From the NCBI GenBank assembly GCA_036381195.1, contig DASVDH010000120.1, positions 1 through 26,540 of the forward strand: a stretch of DNA of 26,540 nt. The letters are read 5' to 3'. Position 1 is the first letter of the stretch. Each line of letters starts with the position of its first letter. This DNA is from RSA9 sp036381195. Lineage in GTDB: Bacteria > Gemmatimonadota > Gemmatimonadetes > Longimicrobiales > RSA9. The notes beneath the pieces are model-generated. The model did not search any database, was not told the origin of the DNA, and was given only the letters and a program-made list of their open reading frames with translations. This document shows, piece by piece, positions 18,239-26,057 of the stretch. The position numbers were made by a program, and so were the translations under genes.

Positions 18239-19396
18239 ATGAGACACCTGCGGCAGCCCACGATCTTGCTGGCGCTGACGGTGGTGTGCGGGAGTCCGCT
18301 GGCGGCGCAGGAGCAGCGGACGGAGGGAGCGCCCCAGCAGCGCACGCACGTCGTCCGTCGGGGCGACACGCTCTGGGACCTCGCCCGGCGCTACCTGAGC
18401 AACCCCTTCCTGTGGCCGAGGATCTTCGAGGCGAACCGGGCGGTGATCCGGGACCCGCACTGGATCTACCCGGATCAGCGGTTCGTGATTCCGCCGGTGC
18501 CCGCGGACGTGGTGGCGGTCGGAGAGCGCGGGGTGCAGGCCGGCGAGCCGGTCAGCGGCGTGGAAGGCGGCGTGCGGCCGGTGGCGCTCGAGGAGGCGGC
18601 CGCGCAGCCGCAGGCGCGGACGCTGTTCTATCGGGGTGGGCAGCCCGAGGCGGAGCCGACGCCGGTGGGCCGGGAGATCGAGGTGCGGGAGCGGGAGGCC
18701 CTGCTGCAGGTGCAGCCGGGCGAAACGGAGGCGGCGGCCTGGCTCGCGGACCGGGATGACCTGACCGTGCTGGGCGAAGTGGTGGAGGAGGTGGGTGGCC
18801 GGGGAGACAAGGACCGGCTCCTGCATTCGATGCACCCGATGGACCGGGTGTACGTGAGGTACGAGGATGACGAGCGGCGGCCGGAGGTGGGGCAGCGGCT
18901 GCTGCTGGTATCGGTGGGGCGCGGCGCGGGTCGCTGGGGTCGGGTGATGGAGCCGACCGCGGTCGCGACGGTGCTGGAACTGGCCGAGGAGGTGATGGTG
19001 GTGGAGCTTTCGCGCCAGTTCGGGCCGGTGCACGCGGGCGACCTGGCGCTGCCGCTCGAGGAGTCCGCGGGCGCGCCGGCTGCCCAGGTGGCGGTGACGG
19101 ACGGGCCGGAAGGCGAGATCATTGATTTCCGGACCGAGCAGCCACAGCCGGGGGTGGCGGACCAGGCATTCGTGAGCCTCGGTCGGAGGCACGGGATCGA
19201 GGTTGGAGACGAGCTCGTGGCGTACCGGCCGGAGCGGCCGGCGGCGGATGGCTCTGCGTGGCTGCCGGAGGAGCCGGTGGCGCAGTTGACCGTGGTTCGG
19301 GTCGAGGAGGGAAGCGCTACCGTTCGGGTGGCGGGGCTGATGTCGCCGGCGCTGGAGCCGGGGCTGCCCGTACGCCTCGTGCGCAAGGTGCGCTGA
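18239..19396 (+). CDS. Secreted LysM-domain protein of unknown function
   Basis: This 385-residue protein has an N-terminal Sec signal peptide with probable cleavage after LAAQ at about residue 24. A LysM domain follows at about residues 36-86 (HVVRRGDTLWDLARRYL, NPFLWPRIFEANRAVI, WIYPDQRFVIP). LysM binds N-acetylglucosamine in peptidoglycan, so a periplasmic cell-wall-associated role is expected. The remaining 300 residues contain no motif I recognise; they are rich in Glu, Val and Arg and have a few short beta-like segments (VYVRYEDDERRPEVGQRLLLVSV). No membrane span is seen after the signal. A strong AAGGAGAG site lies 9 bases before the ATG. A terminator-like hairpin follows the gene. Confidence 0.85.
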   Translation: MRHLRQPTILLALTVVCGSPLAAQEQRTEGAPQQRTHVVRRGDTLWDLARRYLSNPFLWPRIFEANRAVIRDPHWIYPDQRFVIPPVPADVVAVGERGVQAGEPVSGVEGGVRPVALEEAAAQPQARTLFYRGGQPEAEPTPVGREIEVREREALLQVQPGETEAAAWLADRDDLTVLGEVVEEVGGRGDKDRLLHSMHPMDRVYVRYEDDERRPEVGQRLLLVSVGRGAGRWGRVMEPTAVATVLELAEEVMVVELSRQFGPVHAGDLALPLEESAGAPAAQVAVTDGPEGEIIDFRTEQPQPGVADQAFVSLGRRHGIEVGDELVAYRPERPAADGSAWLPEEPVAQLTVVRVEEGSATVRVAGLMSPALEPGLPVRLVRKVR

Positions 19397-19449
19397 GGGC
19401 CGGCACGGGCCGGCTCGGAAGGGCCTGGGAACCGCGGGTAGCTCGCCGC

Positions 19450-19480
19450 ACGGGCGCCGTCGAGGCGCCCGTACGTTTGT
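19450..19480 (+). terminator. Terminator-like hairpin after the LysM gene
   Basis: ACGGGCGCC (19450-19458) pairs perfectly with GGCGCCCGT (19464-19472) around the loop GTCGA, followed by ACGTTTGT. The T-tract is weak. It lies 53 bases after the LysM stop and 12 bases before the next start, so it probably separates ssb-LysM transcripts from the hem genes. Confidence 0.45.
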
Positions 19481-19492
19481 GGACTGGTCGGG

Positions 19493-20308
19493 ATGGTTCT
19501 CGCACTGCACGGGTTGGCCCTTGCCTTCTATCTCGGGGGGACCGCCGGGCTCGCCGAAGCGCTGGCCCGGGGGCGGCCCTCTGTGCCCCGCTGGTGCACG
19601 GCGCTCGTGGTGGCCGGAGTCGCCTGGCACGGTGCGGGGCTGGCAACCTACGCCCGGGTTTTCGGCGAGCTGCCGCTCGTCGGGATCGCCCCGTCACTGT
19701 CGAGCGTCGGCTTCCTGATCGGCGTGCTGGTGGTGGGTGCGGCCGGGTTGCGGGATGGCCGGCCGATCGGGCTCGTGCTGGTGCCGCTGGTGGCGCTGCT
19801 GGTCGGCGTGGCGGCCGGGTTGGGGCTGACGCCGGCGGCTGAGGAGCTGGCTTTCCGGGGACCCTGGTTTGCCCTTCACGTGGTCCTCGGGTTTCTCGCC
19901 TACGCTGGCCTCGCGGTGGCCTTCGCCGCGGGGCTCCTCTACCTCCTGCAGTTTCGCGAGCTGAAGGGGAAGCGGTTCGGGCGGATGTTCCGCTTTTTCC
20001 CGTCGCTCGGCACACTGGACCGGCTTGGCCGGCGGGCGCTCGCGATCGGCTTTCCGGCGCTGAGCGCGGCGCTCCTGCTGGGCTGGGCATGGACGGTCCG
20101 GTTCCAGCGCTCATTCGCCGTGAGCGACCCGGAGGTGATCTGGGGCCTGCTGACGTGGGTGGTGTTCGCGTGCGCACTGGCAGCGCGGCGGGGAGGCGCG
20201 GAGCGGGACCGGCGGGGGGCGCTGGCGAGCGTGATCGGATTCCTGGTGGTCGTGGTCGCGTACCTCGTGCTGCGCCTTTCCATGGCTGAAGGCCGGGTGT
20301 TTCTGTGA
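19493..20308 (+). CDS. HemX/CcsA-like integral membrane protein (cytochrome c assembly family)
   Basis: This 271-residue protein has about eight hydrophobic spans, for example residues 2-22, 35-55, 66-84, 92-112, 125-148, 185-205, 215-232 and 244-264. The pattern with LHG, WHG and WFALHVVLGF histidines and the late DPEVIWGLLTWVVFACAL segment fits the HemX/CcsA group, whose members handle heme or influence glutamyl-tRNA reductase. In Bacillus subtilis, hemX sits next to hemA and affects HemA levels. Here hemA also follows, separated by 220 bases. A full tryptophan-rich heme-handling motif, as in CcmC, was not seen, so HemX is the better guess. The ATG at 19493 starts within the first span. A terminator-like hairpin lies just upstream. 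Confidence 0.8.
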   Translation: MVLALHGLALAFYLGGTAGLAEALARGRPSVPRWCTALVVAGVAWHGAGLATYARVFGELPLVGIAPSLSSVGFLIGVLVVGAAGLRDGRPIGLVLVPLVALLVGVAAGLGLTPAAEELAFRGPWFALHVVLGFLAYAGLAVAFAAGLLYLLQFRELKGKRFGRMFRFFPSLGTLDRLGRRALAIGFPALSAALLLGWAWTVRFQRSFAVSDPEVIWGLLTWVVFACALAARRGGAERDRRGALASVIGFLVVVVAYLVLRLSMAEGRVFL

Positions 20309-20528
20309 CCGTACTCGCGGTTGTCACCGGTGCAGCAGCGGACAGTTGCGCACTCCATTGTGGAGCTGGGGTGCCGGGCGGTGGCCGTCCCGCGGCGGCT
20401 GCGTGGCCCGGCGCAGTGTGCGGCGGTGGCGCGAGAGCGAGTGTAGTGGAACATGCGGCGCGCGCGGAGGTGTATGACGGCGGCGCACCGCGCTGGCCCG
20501 GCCCGCGTGCCGCTGCCTGCGACGAATC

Positions 20529-21824
20529 ATGCCCATCGCGGTGATCGGACTGAGCCATCGCACGGCGCCGATCGAGGTGCGGGAGCGTTTCGTCTTCAGC
20601 GCGAAGGACGCCGAGGCGGCCCTGCTCGATCTGGTGGGGCGGGGGGTGTCACGCGAGGCCGTCCTGCTCTCGACGTGCAATCGGACGGAACTCTACCTGG
20701 GTGAAGTTGCGGAGGCGGGGGAACACGCGGGTGCGGCGCTGCTGGCAGCGCGTGCGGGGCTGCCGGAGGCGGAAGCGAAGCGGTACCTGTACGTGCACCG
20801 GGACCGGCGCTCCGTGGAGCACCTTTTCCGGGTCGTGTCCAGCCTGGACTCGATGATCCTGGGCGAGGCGCAGATCCAGGGGCAGGTGAAGGGGGCGTAC
20901 GAGGCGGCGTGCGCGATGGGGGGAGGGAAGGGCGTGGTGGGCCCCGCGCTGTCGCGGTTGTTCGAGACGGCGCTGGCCGTGGGGGGAAAGGTGCGGAGCG
21001 AGACGCGGCTCGGGGAGGGGGCGGTGTCGGTGCCGGGCGCGGCGATCGAGCTGGCGCGGAAGGTCTTCGGCTCGCTGCGGGGTCTCCGGGCGCTCGTCCT
21101 GGGTGCGGGCGAGATGAGCGAGTTGATGGTGGCGTGCCTGCAGGCGGAGGGCGCCCACGTCACCGTGGTGGCGAGTCGGTCGGAGGCCCGGGCGCGGGAA
21201 CTCGCGGCGCGCCGCGGCGCGGCGTTCCTCCGGTTCGAAGAGGTCTGGCCGGCACTCGCGGAGGCGGACATCGTCGCGTCGGCGACGGGCGCGCCGCACG
21301 TGGTGCTGACGCGGGAGGCGGTAGCGAGGGCGCTGCCGGGCGGGGCGCGCAAGCCGCTGTGCATCCTGGACATCGCGCTGCCGCGAGACGTGGAGCCGGA
21401 GGTGGGAGACCTCGAGAACGTGTTTCTCTACGACATCGACGATCTCGAGCAGATCGTGGAGGGCAGTCTGGCGAGGCGGCTGGACGAGGTCCCGGCGGCG
21501 GAGCGGATCGTCCTCCAGGCGGCCGCCGATTACTGGAGCTGGTACACCGCACGGGATGTGGTGCCCGTGATCCGGTCGCTGCGGGAGCGCGTGGAAGTGA
21601 TGCGCCGGAAGGAAGTGGAGAAGACGCTGGCGAGGCTCGGGCACCTCTCGGCCGAGGACCGCGCAGCGGTGGACGACCTCACCCGGCGGCTCCTGGCGAA
21701 GGTGCTCCACCGGCCGACCGTGCGGCTGCGCGAGGCGGCGGCGAACGGCCACGTGCCGGGCGTGGCTGAAGCGGCTCGGTTCCTGTTCGAACTGGACGAC
21801 GAAGCGGAAGGCGGGCGCGAATGA
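20529..21824 (+). CDS. hemA: Glutamyl-tRNA reductase
   Basis: This 431-residue protein reduces glutamyl-tRNA to glutamate-1-semialdehyde with NADPH, the first committed step of C5 heme synthesis. The catalytic cysteine is Cys50 in LLSTCNRTEL. The N-terminal IGLSHRTAPIEVRER and the SSLDSMILGEAQIQGQV segment are family signatures. The NADPH-binding Rossmann motif VLGAGEMSELM lies at about residue 190, followed by DIALPRDVEPEV. A C-terminal helical dimerisation domain completes the protein. A Gly-rich segment AMGGGKGVVGP at about residue 130 is longer than usual and is encoded by a G-quadruplex-like tract. The ATG at 20529 has a weak ribosome-binding site. The TGA overlaps the epimerase ATG, so the two are likely co-translated. 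Confidence 0.96.
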   Translation: MPIAVIGLSHRTAPIEVRERFVFSAKDAEAALLDLVGRGVSREAVLLSTCNRTELYLGEVAEAGEHAGAALLAARAGLPEAEAKRYLYVHRDRRSVEHLFRVVSSLDSMILGEAQIQGQVKGAYEAACAMGGGKGVVGPALSRLFETALAVGGKVRSETRLGEGAVSVPGAAIELARKVFGSLRGLRALVLGAGEMSELMVACLQAEGAHVTVVASRSEARARELAARRGAAFLRFEEVWPALAEADIVASATGAPHVVLTREAVARALPGGARKPLCILDIALPRDVEPEVGDLENVFLYDIDDLEQIVEGSLARRLDEVPAAERIVLQAAADYWSWYTARDVVPVIRSLRERVEVMRRKEVEKTLARLGHLSAEDRAAVDDLTRRLLAKVLHRPTVRLREAAANGHVPGVAEAARFLFELDDEAEGGRE

Positions 21825-22780
21825 GCGGCAAGCGGGTGCTCGTGACCGGCGGGGCGGGGTTCATCGGCAGCCACGTAGCCGAAGCGTACCGGGACCGGGG
21901 TGACCGGGTCTGGATCGTGGACGACCTGTCCACGGGCCGGGCCTCCAACATTCCGGAGGGGGTGGAGTTCCGGCGGATGGACATCGGGGACCCGGAGCTC
22001 GAGGCGCTGTTCCGGGAGGTGGACGGCTTCGACATCGTGAACCACCACGCGGCGCAGATGGACGTCCGGAAGTCGGTCGCGGATCCGCGGGCGGATGCAC
22101 GGACCAACATCGACGGCCTGCTGAACGTGCTGGAGTGCGCGCGGCGGTACGGGGCGGGCCGGGTGCTGTTCATCTCGTCGGGCGGGGTCGTGTACGGCGA
22201 GGCGGAGATGCGGCCGACTCCGGAGGGCGCGCCCAAGCAGCCGCTTTCGCCGTACGGCGTGACGAAGCTGGCAGCGGAGTATTACCTGTACTACTACCAC
22301 CAGGTGCACGGCCTGGATTACGCCGCGCTGCGGTACTCGAACGTCTACGGGCCGAGGCAGGACCCGCACGGCGAGGCGGGCGTGGTGGCGTTGTTCTCGA
22401 AGCGGATCCGGACGGGAGATCCGCTGACGATCTTCGGGGACGGCGAGCAGACACGGGATTACGTGTACGTCGGCGACGTGGTGGCGGCGAACCTCGCCCT
22501 GAGCGATGGGCCGCTGGAGAGGGCGGTGGACCTGGACGGCCGGGCCTTCAACGTGGCGACGGGGCAGGAGACGACGGTGAACGCGCTGGCGCGGCTGCTG
22601 ATGGAGGCCGCGGGGCGGGAGGTGCCCGTGCAGTACGCGGCGGCGCGCGCAGGGGAGCTGAGGCACTCGAGCCTCGATGCGGGCCGCTTGCGGGCGCGGG
22701 GCTGGGCGCCACGCGTCTCGCTGGCCGAAGGGCTGGCCCGGACGTACGCGTACATCGCGGGAGGAGGAAACGGCCGGTGA
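21821..22780 (+). CDS. NAD-dependent sugar epimerase/dehydratase (extended SDR)
   Basis: This 319-residue protein belongs to the extended short-chain dehydrogenases acting on nucleotide sugars. The NAD-binding motif TGGAGFIG lies at residues 9-16, followed by the acidic DDLSTG segment. The active-site residues are Ser119/Ser120 and Tyr145-x3-Lys149 in SPYGVTKLAAE. RYSNVYGPRQDP, FGDGEQTRDYVYVGDV and FNVATGQETTV match GalE-type UDP-glucose or UDP-GlcNAc 4-epimerases. The exact substrate is not determined. The ATG overlaps the hemA TGA (ATGA), and its own TGA overlaps the tolQ GTG. It may serve the same sugar pathway as the aminotransferase and dehydrogenase at the start of the window, but that link is an inference. 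Confidence 0.9.
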   Translation: MSGKRVLVTGGAGFIGSHVAEAYRDRGDRVWIVDDLSTGRASNIPEGVEFRRMDIGDPELEALFREVDGFDIVNHHAAQMDVRKSVADPRADARTNIDGLLNVLECARRYGAGRVLFISSGGVVYGEAEMRPTPEGAPKQPLSPYGVTKLAAEYYLYYYHQVHGLDYAALRYSNVYGPRQDPHGEAGVVALFSKRIRTGDPLTIFGDGEQTRDYVYVGDVVAANLALSDGPLERAVDLDGRAFNVATGQETTVNALARLLMEAAGREVPVQYAAARAGELRHSSLDAGRLRARGWAPRVSLAEGLARTYAYIAGGGNGR

Positions 22781-23499
22781 GCGTGGTGGCGGTACTGCAG
22801 GGAACGGAGCCGCTGAGCGCCCTGGACCTGGTGCTGAGGGGCAGTCTGTCGGCGCGGATCGTCCTGGCCGTGACGGCGCTGTTCTCGCTGGTGAGCTGGC
22901 TGATCATTTTCTGGAAGCTGGGGCAGTTCCGGCGAGTACGGCGGCAGGGGATCGCGTTCGTCCGGTCCACGGAGCGGCTGCATCGGCTGGAGGACATTTC
23001 ACGATCGGTGCTACGGCTTCCGGAGTCGCCCTACACGCGGGTGTTCCGGCAGGGGATCACCTTCTTCGGGGAGCTGCGGCCGGCATCGGTGCGGGAGGGG
23101 GCCGGGGGCGTGGCGGTGCAGGGTCTGTCGGAGACGCAGTTGCACGCGTTGCGGCTCGTTCTGGAGAAGGGGCAGGCGGAGGAGCGGGACCAGCTCGCGG
23201 CGGGGCTGACGTGGCTGGCGGTGATCGGAACCGTCTCGCCGCTCCTGGGACTGCTCGGGACGGTCATCGGGGTGATGAACTCGTTCGTGGGCGTGGCGCG
23301 GAGCGGCAGCGCGAACATCGCGTCCGTGGCTCCGGGGATCGCGGAGGCGCTGGTCACGACGGTGGCGGGGCTGGCGGTGGCGATCCCGGCGGTGATCGCG
23401 TACAACTACTTCGTGACGCGGTTGAACAGCGTGAGCGGGGAGCTGGAGGGGTTCGCGAGCGAGTTCATCGGGGTGCTGGCGCGCGAAGGGAGGCTCTGA
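22777..23499 (+). CDS. tolQ: TolQ/ExbB-family proton channel subunit
   Basis: This 240-residue inner-membrane protein of the TolQ/ExbB/MotA family forms, with TolR, the proton-driven motor that energises Tol-Pal at the division site. Three membrane spans are visible at about residues 28-48, 141-168 and 190-212. The conserved core is AVIGTVSPLLGLLGTVIGVMNSF, with the second core VAPGIAEALVTTVAGLAVAIPAVIAYN. The GTG at 22777 overlaps the epimerase stop and has a GAGGAGGAA ribosome-binding site. tolR follows after 3 bases. The downstream tolB and pal support TolQ over ExbB, although the next-door TonB-like gene leaves some doubt. Confidence 0.93.
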   Translation: MSVVAVLQGTEPLSALDLVLRGSLSARIVLAVTALFSLVSWLIIFWKLGQFRRVRRQGIAFVRSTERLHRLEDISRSVLRLPESPYTRVFRQGITFFGELRPASVREGAGGVAVQGLSETQLHALRLVLEKGQAEERDQLAAGLTWLAVIGTVSPLLGLLGTVIGVMNSFVGVARSGSANIASVAPGIAEALVTTVAGLAVAIPAVIAYNYFVTRLNSVSGELEGFASEFIGVLAREGRL

Positions 23500-23502
23500 T
23501 CG

Positions 23503-23925
23503 ATGCTGGACCCGCGGGGCTCGCGCCGGCGCAACCTGCCCCTGAACGCCGAGGTCAACATTACGAACCTCGTGGACGTGGCGTTCGTGCTGCTGATCAT
23601 CTTCATGATCACCGCGCCGATCCTGCAGGGGGGAGTGGAGGTGCAGCTTCCGCGCGGAGAGGCGGCGCCGATCACGACGCAGGAGGCGGTGACGATCACG
23701 GTCGCGCGCGACCGCGTGTACATGGACCGGGTCCCGGTGAGCTCGATGGCGGAGCTGGAACGGATGCTCGGGCAGCAGATGCAGGAGAAAGGGACGCGGC
23801 AGGTGTACCTGCGTGGCGATTCGGCGGCGGCGTACGGGGACGTCGCAGCGGTGCTGGGGGTGCTGCAGCGGCTGGACATCACGAACGTGGGCATGGTCTT
23901 CGAACCCGTCGCGCGGAGGCGGTAG
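23503..23925 (+). CDS. tolR: TolR/ExbD-family transport protein
   Basis: This 140-residue protein is the TolR/ExbD partner of TolQ. It has a single N-terminal membrane span (LVDVAFVLLIIFMITAPIL) carrying the proton-relaying Asp25 in TNLVDVAFVLL, and a periplasmic alpha/beta domain with the typical VTITVARDRVYMDRVPV and VYLRGDSAAAYGDVAAVL strands. The length fits the family. The ATG at 23503 lies 3 bases after the tolQ stop. The TAG stop directly abuts the next GTG, so all three are translated from one message. Confidence 0.94.
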   Translation: MLDPRGSRRRNLPLNAEVNITNLVDVAFVLLIIFMITAPILQGGVEVQLPRGEAAPITTQEAVTITVARDRVYMDRVPVSSMAELERMLGQQMQEKGTRQVYLRGDSAAAYGDVAAVLGVLQRLDITNVGMVFEPVARRR

Positions 23926-24621
23926 GTGGCGGGGCTGCTCGGCGTGCTCCCCCGGCCGGGCCGGCGAGGCCCCGGACGCGGCGCCGTCCTGGGGTCGCTC
24001 GGGCTGCACGCCGTGGTGGCGGCACTGATGGTCGGATCGGCCATGCGACCGGCGCCGCCGCTCCCGGAGTTCAGGGTCTACCGGGTGAAGATCGTTTCGC
24101 CGCCGCCGCAGGTTGCGGGGGAGCCTGAGCCGGTCGCGCCCGAGGTGCCGAAGGTCGTGCAGGAGAGGCCGGTGGAGGCGCCGCCCAAGCCGCAGCCGAA
24201 GGCGCCGCCCGTGCAGAAGCCGACGGCCCAGCCGGAGCCGAAGCCGAAGGAGGAGAGCCGGCCGGCGCAGGGGCGGAACCCCGAGCCGGAAGAGAAGGTA
24301 GGGGGTGACGGCCTGAACGTGCAGCTCGACGGCGAGCTCTTCCCGTACCCGGAGTACCTGGCCAACATCGTCCGGCAGATCAACCGGTTCTTCCGGTGGA
24401 CGGGTGCGGGGGGCCTCACGGCGGAGGTGTACTTCGTGATCCGGCGAGACGGAACGGTGGAGGACATTCGGCTGCTGCGGGGCTCGGGGAACCTGGAGTT
24501 CGACTACGAAGCGATGGGCGCCGTCGAGGCGGTCGGGACGCGCGGGTTGTTCGGCCCGTTGCCCGAGGGCTACACGCAGGAGCGGCTGCCGGTGTCGTTC
24601 CGGTTTCGGCCGGCGTTCTGA
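23926..24621 (+). CDS. Short TonB/TolA-like energy-transducing protein
   Basis: This 231-residue protein has a single N-terminal membrane anchor at about residues 20-40, a Pro/Lys/Glu-rich linker at about 58-125, and a C-terminal domain at about 130-231 that resembles TonB (YPEYLANIVRQINRFFRW; GLTAEVYFVIRRDGTVEDIRLLRGSGN; FRFRPAF). It should span the periplasm and pass TolQR motion to the outer membrane. Its position between tolR and tolB suggests it does the job of TolA, but the long helical TolA domain II is absent. The GTG at 23926 directly follows the tolR stop. TonB-type receptor coupling instead of Pal coupling remains possible. Confidence 0.85.
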   Translation: MAGLLGVLPRPGRRGPGRGAVLGSLGLHAVVAALMVGSAMRPAPPLPEFRVYRVKIVSPPPQVAGEPEPVAPEVPKVVQERPVEAPPKPQPKAPPVQKPTAQPEPKPKEESRPAQGRNPEPEEKVGGDGLNVQLDGELFPYPEYLANIVRQINRFFRWTGAGGLTAEVYFVIRRDGTVEDIRLLRGSGNLEFDYEAMGAVEAVGTRGLFGPLPEGYTQERLPVSFRFRPAF

Positions 24622-24653
24622 TTCTCGGGGGCCGATCGGAGGGGGAGCGGACC

Positions 24654-26012
24654 ATGCGATGGTTTCTCGCAGCGGGGATGCTGCTGGTCGGGGCGCTTCC
24701 GGCCGCGGCGCAGGAGCCGGACACGAGCCGGCTGCCGACGGGAGTCAAGGTCGACCTCCTCTACAACACGATGCAGCGGCCGCTGGTGGCGGTGCGGCCG
24801 TTTGCGGCGCCGCCGGAGGCGCAGGCCGTTGCGGAGCGGGCGCACGCGATCATCGTGCGCGACCTCGATTACAGCGACCGCTACGTACTGGCGGAGGTGC
24901 CGGAGGCGCTGCGATCCGGGCCGGTGATGTTGGCCGCGTGGAACGACCTCGGGGTGGTGTTCCTGCTGACGGGCGAGGTGGAGCGGGACGTGGACGGATT
25001 CCTCCTGCGGCTGGCGCTGCACGACGTGCCGTTCGGCAAGTTGAAGGAGATCCAGGCCTTCCGCGTGCCCGACCCCTCGGCCGAGGACTTCCGGATGGCG
25101 GTCCATGCGCTGGCGGACGAGGTGGTGGGCTGGATCAGCGGCCAGCCCGGGATGGCGGCTTCGCGGATCGCGTTCGTGCGGGAGGGGCGCGGCGGGCGCG
25201 AGGAGCTGATGATCGTGGATTCGGACGGCGAGAACCTGGGGCGGGTCGCCTCGGCCGACATCCTGGTGTCGCCGGCCTGGTCGCCGGACGGGAAGCGGAT
25301 CGCCTACTCTGCGCTGATCGAGGGCGAATGGCGGATCATCGAGCTCGAGCTGGAGACGGGCGCGACGCACACGGTGGCACGCGCGCGGCCGGGCACGATG
25401 GTGGCCACGCCGACGTACTCGCCGGACGGCAGGCGGCTCGTGTTCGCCGTGCTGCACGGCGGCGCGAGCGAGTTCCACGAGTACGACGTGGAGCGGCGTT
25501 GCTGCACGCGGCTGTTGACGCGCAGCCGGGGGGATGACATTTCACCGACGTTTTCGCCGGACGGGAAGCGGCTGGCGTTCAACTCGAACAGGATCGGGGC
25601 GCCGCAGATCTACGTCATGCCGGCCGAGGGCGGCCAGGCGGTGCTGCTCTCGCCGTTCGTGTACGGCGAGAGCAGCTACTACACATCGCCGGATTGGTCG
25701 CCGTCGGGGACGCACGTGGCGTTTCACGGGAAGTCGCGGGGCGGGTGGTTCCAAGTGATGGTGGCGGATGCGGCGAATGTGGGGGCGCCGGTGAACCAGA
25801 TCACGCAAGAGGGTGAGAACGAGGATCCGAGCTGGGCGCCGGATGGGCGGCACCTGGTGTACACGAGCGTGCGCGCAGGTGGACAGGGGTTGTATGTTGT
25901 GGATACCTTCACGGGCCGGGAGCGATTGCTGCTCTCGCTCGCCGGAGCCAAGGTCCCCGACTGGTCGCCCACGCTGAGGCGGGCGGAGGGGCTGGCGATT
26001 CTGGGCCGGTGA
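24654..26012 (+). CDS. tolB: Tol-Pal system protein TolB
   Basis: This 452-residue periplasmic protein has a Sec signal peptide (RWFLAAGMLLVGALPAAAQ, cleaved at about residue 20). An N-terminal domain (VAVRPFAAPPEAQ) is followed by a C-terminal six-bladed beta-propeller. The blades are visible as repeated SPDGKRIAY-type segments, such as SPAWSPDGKRIAYS, TYSPDGRRLVFA, TFSPDGKRLAFNSNR, DWSPSGTHVAF and SWAPDGRHLVYTS. TolB binds Pal and supports outer-membrane constriction at division. The ATG at 24654 follows GGAGGGGGAG at good spacing. The frame is open further upstream, but that part overlaps the TonB-like gene. pal follows 45 bases later. Confidence 0.95.
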   Translation: MRWFLAAGMLLVGALPAAAQEPDTSRLPTGVKVDLLYNTMQRPLVAVRPFAAPPEAQAVAERAHAIIVRDLDYSDRYVLAEVPEALRSGPVMLAAWNDLGVVFLLTGEVERDVDGFLLRLALHDVPFGKLKEIQAFRVPDPSAEDFRMAVHALADEVVGWISGQPGMAASRIAFVREGRGGREELMIVDSDGENLGRVASADILVSPAWSPDGKRIAYSALIEGEWRIIELELETGATHTVARARPGTMVATPTYSPDGRRLVFAVLHGGASEFHEYDVERRCCTRLLTRSRGDDISPTFSPDGKRLAFNSNRIGAPQIYVMPAEGGQAVLLSPFVYGESSYYTSPDWSPSGTHVAFHGKSRGGWFQVMVADAANVGAPVNQITQEGENEDPSWAPDGRHLVYTSVRAGGQGLYVVDTFTGRERLLLSLAGAKVPDWSPTLRRAEGLAILGR

Positions 26013-26057
26013 GGGAGCCGGTCCGCGCGGAGATCCCATGTCCAGGGAGGAGAAGCG

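Noticed and set aside
20321..20350. TTGTCA as a -35 box of a hemA promoter
   Set aside because: No -10-like hexamer is present at 16-18 bases spacing.
20353..20365. CTCCA-TTG-TGGAG inverted repeat upstream of hemA as an operator
   Set aside because: It is only 5 bp per arm, without a recognised regulator motif; chance is likely.
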